From Liolophura sinensis (lineage: Eukaryota > Mollusca > Polyplacophora > Chitonida > Chitonidae): a DNA stretch of 64,000 nucleotides. The notes below the pieces were generated by a model, which was not told the origin of the DNA, searched no databases, and saw nothing but the letters and a program-made list of their open reading frames with translations. Below, piece by piece: positions 60,918 to 64,000 of the stretch. Location of the stretch: the NCBI RefSeq assembly GCF_032854445.1, contig NC_088295.1, positions 46,427,385-46,491,384 on the forward strand, given 5' to 3'. The position numbers were made by a program, and so were the translations under genes. Each line of letters begins with the position of its first letter. The stretch's first letter is position 1.

Positions 60918-61040
60918 TTACTTATTTATTTGATTGGTGTTTTAAGCCGTACTCAAGAATATTTCACTTACATGACGGCCACCATTATAGTGAGAGAAAA
61001 AGAGCAGAGCCCACGATCATTTGCAAGTTGCTGGTAGATT
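60918..61040 (-). mobile_element. SINE A, 3' half with small deletions
   Basis: Complement from TTATTTATTTGATTGGTGTT to CATTTGCAAGTTGCTGGTAG. Confidence 0.88.
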
Positions 61041-61093
61041 GTGTTTTATTTGAAGCCCAAAAATATGGTCAATACTTGTAATTTTGAAACTAC

Positions 61094-61179
61094 GACGATG
61101 TCCAACTGCCAAAATGATAACATACAGGTTAAATATGACGATGTCCAACTGCCAAAATGATAGCATGCAGGTTACACAT
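61094..61179. repeat. 43-bp direct duplication
   Basis: GACGATGTCCAACTGCCAAA occurs at 61094 and 61137. Two copies, with a few differences in the second half. Confidence 0.9.
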
Positions 61180-61384
61180 AATAGAAACTTATTTTGTACA
61201 AATGGTTTATTGTAAATCACTCAAGATTATGGAATATTGAGCCACAATGGCAAATTAAGTGACATTCCTTTGTTGTATATTTGTTGCTGCTTGAGGGCAA
61301 ATTTATCTTGTTTTGGTTTCTAACAAAATATCCAAAAAACAATTATGTCTCTTTATTTGAATTAAGCAAAAAAAAAAAGTGTTA

Positions 61385-61629
61385 TACCCTAAATGACCTA
61401 AAATTTTGCTCACAAAGGTGCATTTTTGGAGGCAAATAAATGTCACAAAACACTATTTTTGGCGCTGAAACTTCCATTTTTTCAGCAGAATATCACCCCT
61501 GTTCCAAGCAAACCTCAAAACATCTTTAAAAATCTCAAATCACAAAACACCTCAAAAATCAATAGAACTTTCAATGTCAGGAAAAATGTGCACTTTAGTC
61601 ATGGACAAAATTTATGATCATTTAGGGTA
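61385..61629. mobile_element. MITE, family M2, perfect TIRs
   Basis: Begins TACCCTAAATGA and ends TCATTTAGGGTA, perfect 12-bp inverted repeats including the presumed TA target duplication. The interior shares GGCAAATAAATGTCACAAAA, GCTGAAACTT, and AATAGAACTTTCA then GTCAGGAA with 45139-45376. No coding capacity. Confidence 0.88.
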
Positions 61630-62319
61630 GTTGTTTTTAAACATTCAAGTTCTCCAGTAGCTTTAATGAAATGGTTTTATACAAAGTGGCAAAGTTCTGA
61701 CAACAATATTAAATACATGATGTTTGTTATGTTAGAAAACAGTCATCATGCTGTTCATGTATGTGCCACATACAAAACAACAACATCATAGGGAAAACAC
61801 TATGTTGTGTGGGATAGAGTTTTAATTTTGTTTTCTGCATAGCAGCTGTAGTGCATTACCTTATTACTGGGAAACGTGGTCATTACTGCAAGCTGTGCAT
61901 GCATGGTCTTTCAACATTTCATTATATCTTTTTACATTGAATCCTTTTATCCTGTAGAATTTTGAATTTTGATGTGTGGCATACTGTTATCGGATTTGAA
62001 TTCAAATAGCCAGCCAGCTCAAGCCTGGAGAAAATCATCGTATCTAGAAAGTCACTGCATTGGTTGTACAAGCATGACTGCAGACCGAGCAACATTGTTA
62101 TTTTTTTTTTTTCATTAGCCAGAATACATACCATAGCGAAGATAAAAATGTGAAGTTGACACACTTTAATCATATAAGCAGTTTTTTCACCTGTGACCCG
62201 AATAGTATCAAATATATACCACAGTGTTGGATGTTTCTGATTTTTAATATATTGCTGCACCTGTGCTTCCACCATCTAGTATCATCATACATGTTTTGAT
62301 GAAAATGTTTGCAGTATGT

Positions 62320-62545
62320 CTGATGGGTAAAATGCTATCAATCAGGCCCTTGACCAATAAGGACGCATGTTCAAATCCAGGCCTCTCTTTTTTTGGCTGC
62401 AGTTTTAAGCCAGCATGTTTGTCAAGTACCTTGTGAAGGTAGGTGGCAAAATACTCTGGCCACACCGGTTTTTTACACCCACAAACCGGACTGCTATTTT
62501 ATATGTGAAAAATTCTTGAGTGTGATATTAAACACCAATCAATCT
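62320..62545 (+). mobile_element. SINE A-related element
   Basis: A B-box-like GTTCAAATCC near 62371 and a tail GTGAAAAATTCTTGAGTGTG then ATATTAAACACCAATCAATC. The tail matches family A, but the body differs (GCCAGCATGTTTGTCAAGTA). It is either a separate subfamily or a heavily diverged copy. Confidence 0.6.
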
Positions 62546-62633
62546 ATCATAACATAAAGGTCAAATATACAAAACAACTAAATGAAATGGAAAATAATAA
62601 ATGGAGCAATTATTTTTTTTGGTGTGATTTCAG

Positions 62634-63387
62634 ATGTAGCAGCTGAGCCTGCTATTTAGGGATGGTTACTGAGCAGTTTCCGTTAGCGACACCAACAGCT
62701 CGGCCAATGGACGGAGCATCTGGCTTGATTCGTGATGACAACACTTCCAGGTTTTGAGTATACCAACTACACCGGGGCCTTCGACAATATAAGCATCAAC
62801 AATGTTACTATTACCAATATCTCATTCCAAAATGATCTTGCTGGCAAAGACAGCTATAGTCTGGCACATGCGTTTACCACGGAGGCTCCTGCAAACTCCA
62901 CCTTCAACAGCACGTCGTGGACAACCGGGAGTCCTACCAGCGACAAGATCTGCGAAACGTGGCTTGAAGCCCAGCATGCACTGTTCCAACTGGCAAATCT
63001 TTGCTTTGCCATTTCGTTCTTGACACCCAGCGGTTTCAAATACCATTGCCTGTTTCTACGAACCCTATTGCTGCTGGGCTTTTCTATGTTTATATTCTGG
63101 TCGGGACTGGTTGTGTGCATGCTGGATGTTCTGGGCTGGAACATCACTTTCTTCATCATCAATGTCATTCACATCATCTATCTAGCCTATTCCACCTATC
63201 CTGTGAAATTCCACCGAGAACTGGAGGACCTGTACGTCAAAGTCTTCAAGCCTCTCAAAATGACGCGCTTTGAATTCAAAGCGCTGACAAAAGTTGGCAA
63301 GCGCTGCAATCTTGCCAAAGGAAACATTTATGCTATTGAAGCTGTCACTAACACCAATGAGAAGTTTTCTATCCTTCTTAAAGGCAG
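62634..63387 (+). CDS. POPDC: Popeye domain protein, first coding exon
   Basis: First coding exon of a Popeye-domain (POPDC/BVES family) protein: three-pass membrane proteins whose cytosolic Popeye domain binds cAMP and which act in muscle excitability and membrane trafficking. An acceptor (TGATTTCAG) ends at 62633. The start is ATG at 62735; an in-frame TGA at 62726 excludes anything earlier. Residues 1-72 form an extracellular tail rich in Ser, Thr and Asn with six N-glycosylation sequons (N11, N18, N23, N28, N54, N58). The family signature C73-E-x-W76 and ANLCFAISF follow. Membrane segments span about 82-97, 105-127 and 130-152, then YPVKFHRELEDLYVKVFKPL opens the Popeye domain, reaching SILLKG at 212-217. 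The donor is probably AAAGGCAG then GTGGGT (GT at 63388); an alternative is GT at 63392. Translation past it stops at 63434. The cAMP-binding DSPE and FQVT motifs would lie in later exons outside the window. Confidence 0.92.
62662..62757 (+). promoter_or_regulatory. Upstream ORF overlapping the Popeye start
   Basis: An ATG at 62662 in strong context (G at -3, G at +4) opens 31 codons ending at a TGA at 62755-62757. It is in a different frame and overlaps the Popeye start codon at 62735 by 23 bases. A minimal ATG-TAG pair also sits at the exon start (62634-62639). If this is the 5' end of the mature mRNA, these would lower initiation at the main start. An upstream exon or alternative splicing could change that. 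Confidence 0.5.
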
Positions 63388-64000
63388 GTGGGTAAATGGT
63401 GTGGTTTATATATCCATTGACAAATTACCATTGTAGCACATGTTAACTTGTCCTTAGGGTTTGGCTTTCTTGGCATATGTTTTGTTATGTTCAAGAATGT
63501 CTAACTGTCTATGTGTCCATGCAGTTTTCAGAACATTAGTACACATGTGCATGTATAATGTTAATGATGAAAATAAGGTATAGGTGTATGAAAAATGCCC
63601 TGATCTCATAAGTACAAAATAATAAGAAGATATCTCAAAATTATTAATGCAAGCATCATCAGAGTGATTATTAAATTTTTTGTTTAATCAAATCTTTTAG
63701 TTCTTTGGGTTCTTTTCCATAAAACTGCCAATGCTTGGACAGTCTTGCTGTTAAATGTCTGATTTAGTGGCTGCTCCCTCATATTGACTTGTCTCTATAA
63801 CATGTAGGTCTGAAGTACACCTTCTCCCAGTCCAATCAGTGGTCAGAAAAGTTATGCTGATGAACCAAAGACAAATGCCATTAGAATATAGTAGTATATG
63901 CAAAGAAATCAAAGAGCAGTCTTCACATACCTGGTTTACGGATGTGGCGACTTGAAAACGTCCCAAAATTGTATAAACTACAACTGAAAAGGCACCTTTT
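63388..64000 (+). other. Intron of the Popeye gene (start)
   Basis: AT-rich sequence after the donor at 63388, running off the window. No further exon is visible here. Confidence 0.75.

Noticed and set aside
62732-62734. GTG as start of the Popeye frame
   Set aside because: A eukaryotic start should be ATG; an in-frame ATG follows directly at 62735 and fits the protein family.

Overview
The window looks like AT-rich, intron- and repeat-dominated DNA from an invertebrate animal, most likely a lophotrochozoan such as a mollusc or brachiopod. The reasons are a Popeye-domain gene split by introns, abundant tRNA-derived SINEs whose 3' tails resemble those familiar from mollusc genomes, many minisatellites and MITEs, and no operons or bacterial-type genes. 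Species cannot be fixed from sequence alone. Many long open frames here begin with TTG or GTG, or lie inside tandem repeats or SINEs, and are not genes.

The only firmly recognised protein-coding exon is at the right edge, 62634-63387 on the + strand. It is the first coding exon of a Popeye-domain (POPDC/BVES family) membrane protein, with a glycosylated N-terminus, three membrane segments and the start of the cytosolic Popeye domain. The gene continues beyond the window. A strong-context upstream ORF overlaps its start. At the left edge, 4745-4884 looks like the last coding exon of another + strand gene that enters from outside the window. Weaker candidate exons lie at 899-977 and 2234-2381.

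The 57 kb between them is intronic or intergenic. It holds three dispersed SINE families: A, with a tRNA-like head and an AAACACCAATCAAATAAATA tail (about 25 copies or fragments); B, with an internal AAGGAAACAGGA core; and C, with an AAAGAGGAAGTTG core. B and C share one 3' tail, and A has a related one. There are at least three non-autonomous inverted-repeat (MITE-like) families.

Tandem arrays are prominent: a 2-kb 33/66-bp array (12930-14945), a 21-bp array (17116-17777), a 48-bp array formed inside a SINE B copy (41056-41868), a 73-bp array (11895-12190), a 40-bp array (57969-58238), a 38-bp array (27427-27602), and several G-runs of 12-18 bases. No true tRNA, rRNA, CRISPR, LINE reverse transcriptase or transposase was found.

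The most notable observations are the 33-bp array, whose edges read as an open Trp/Gly/His-rich frame while the amplified core unit carries an in-frame TGA where Trp stood; a minisatellite born from a SINE; a SINE nested in another SINE with visible target duplication; perfect-TIR MITEs; and the overlapping uORF of the Popeye gene.
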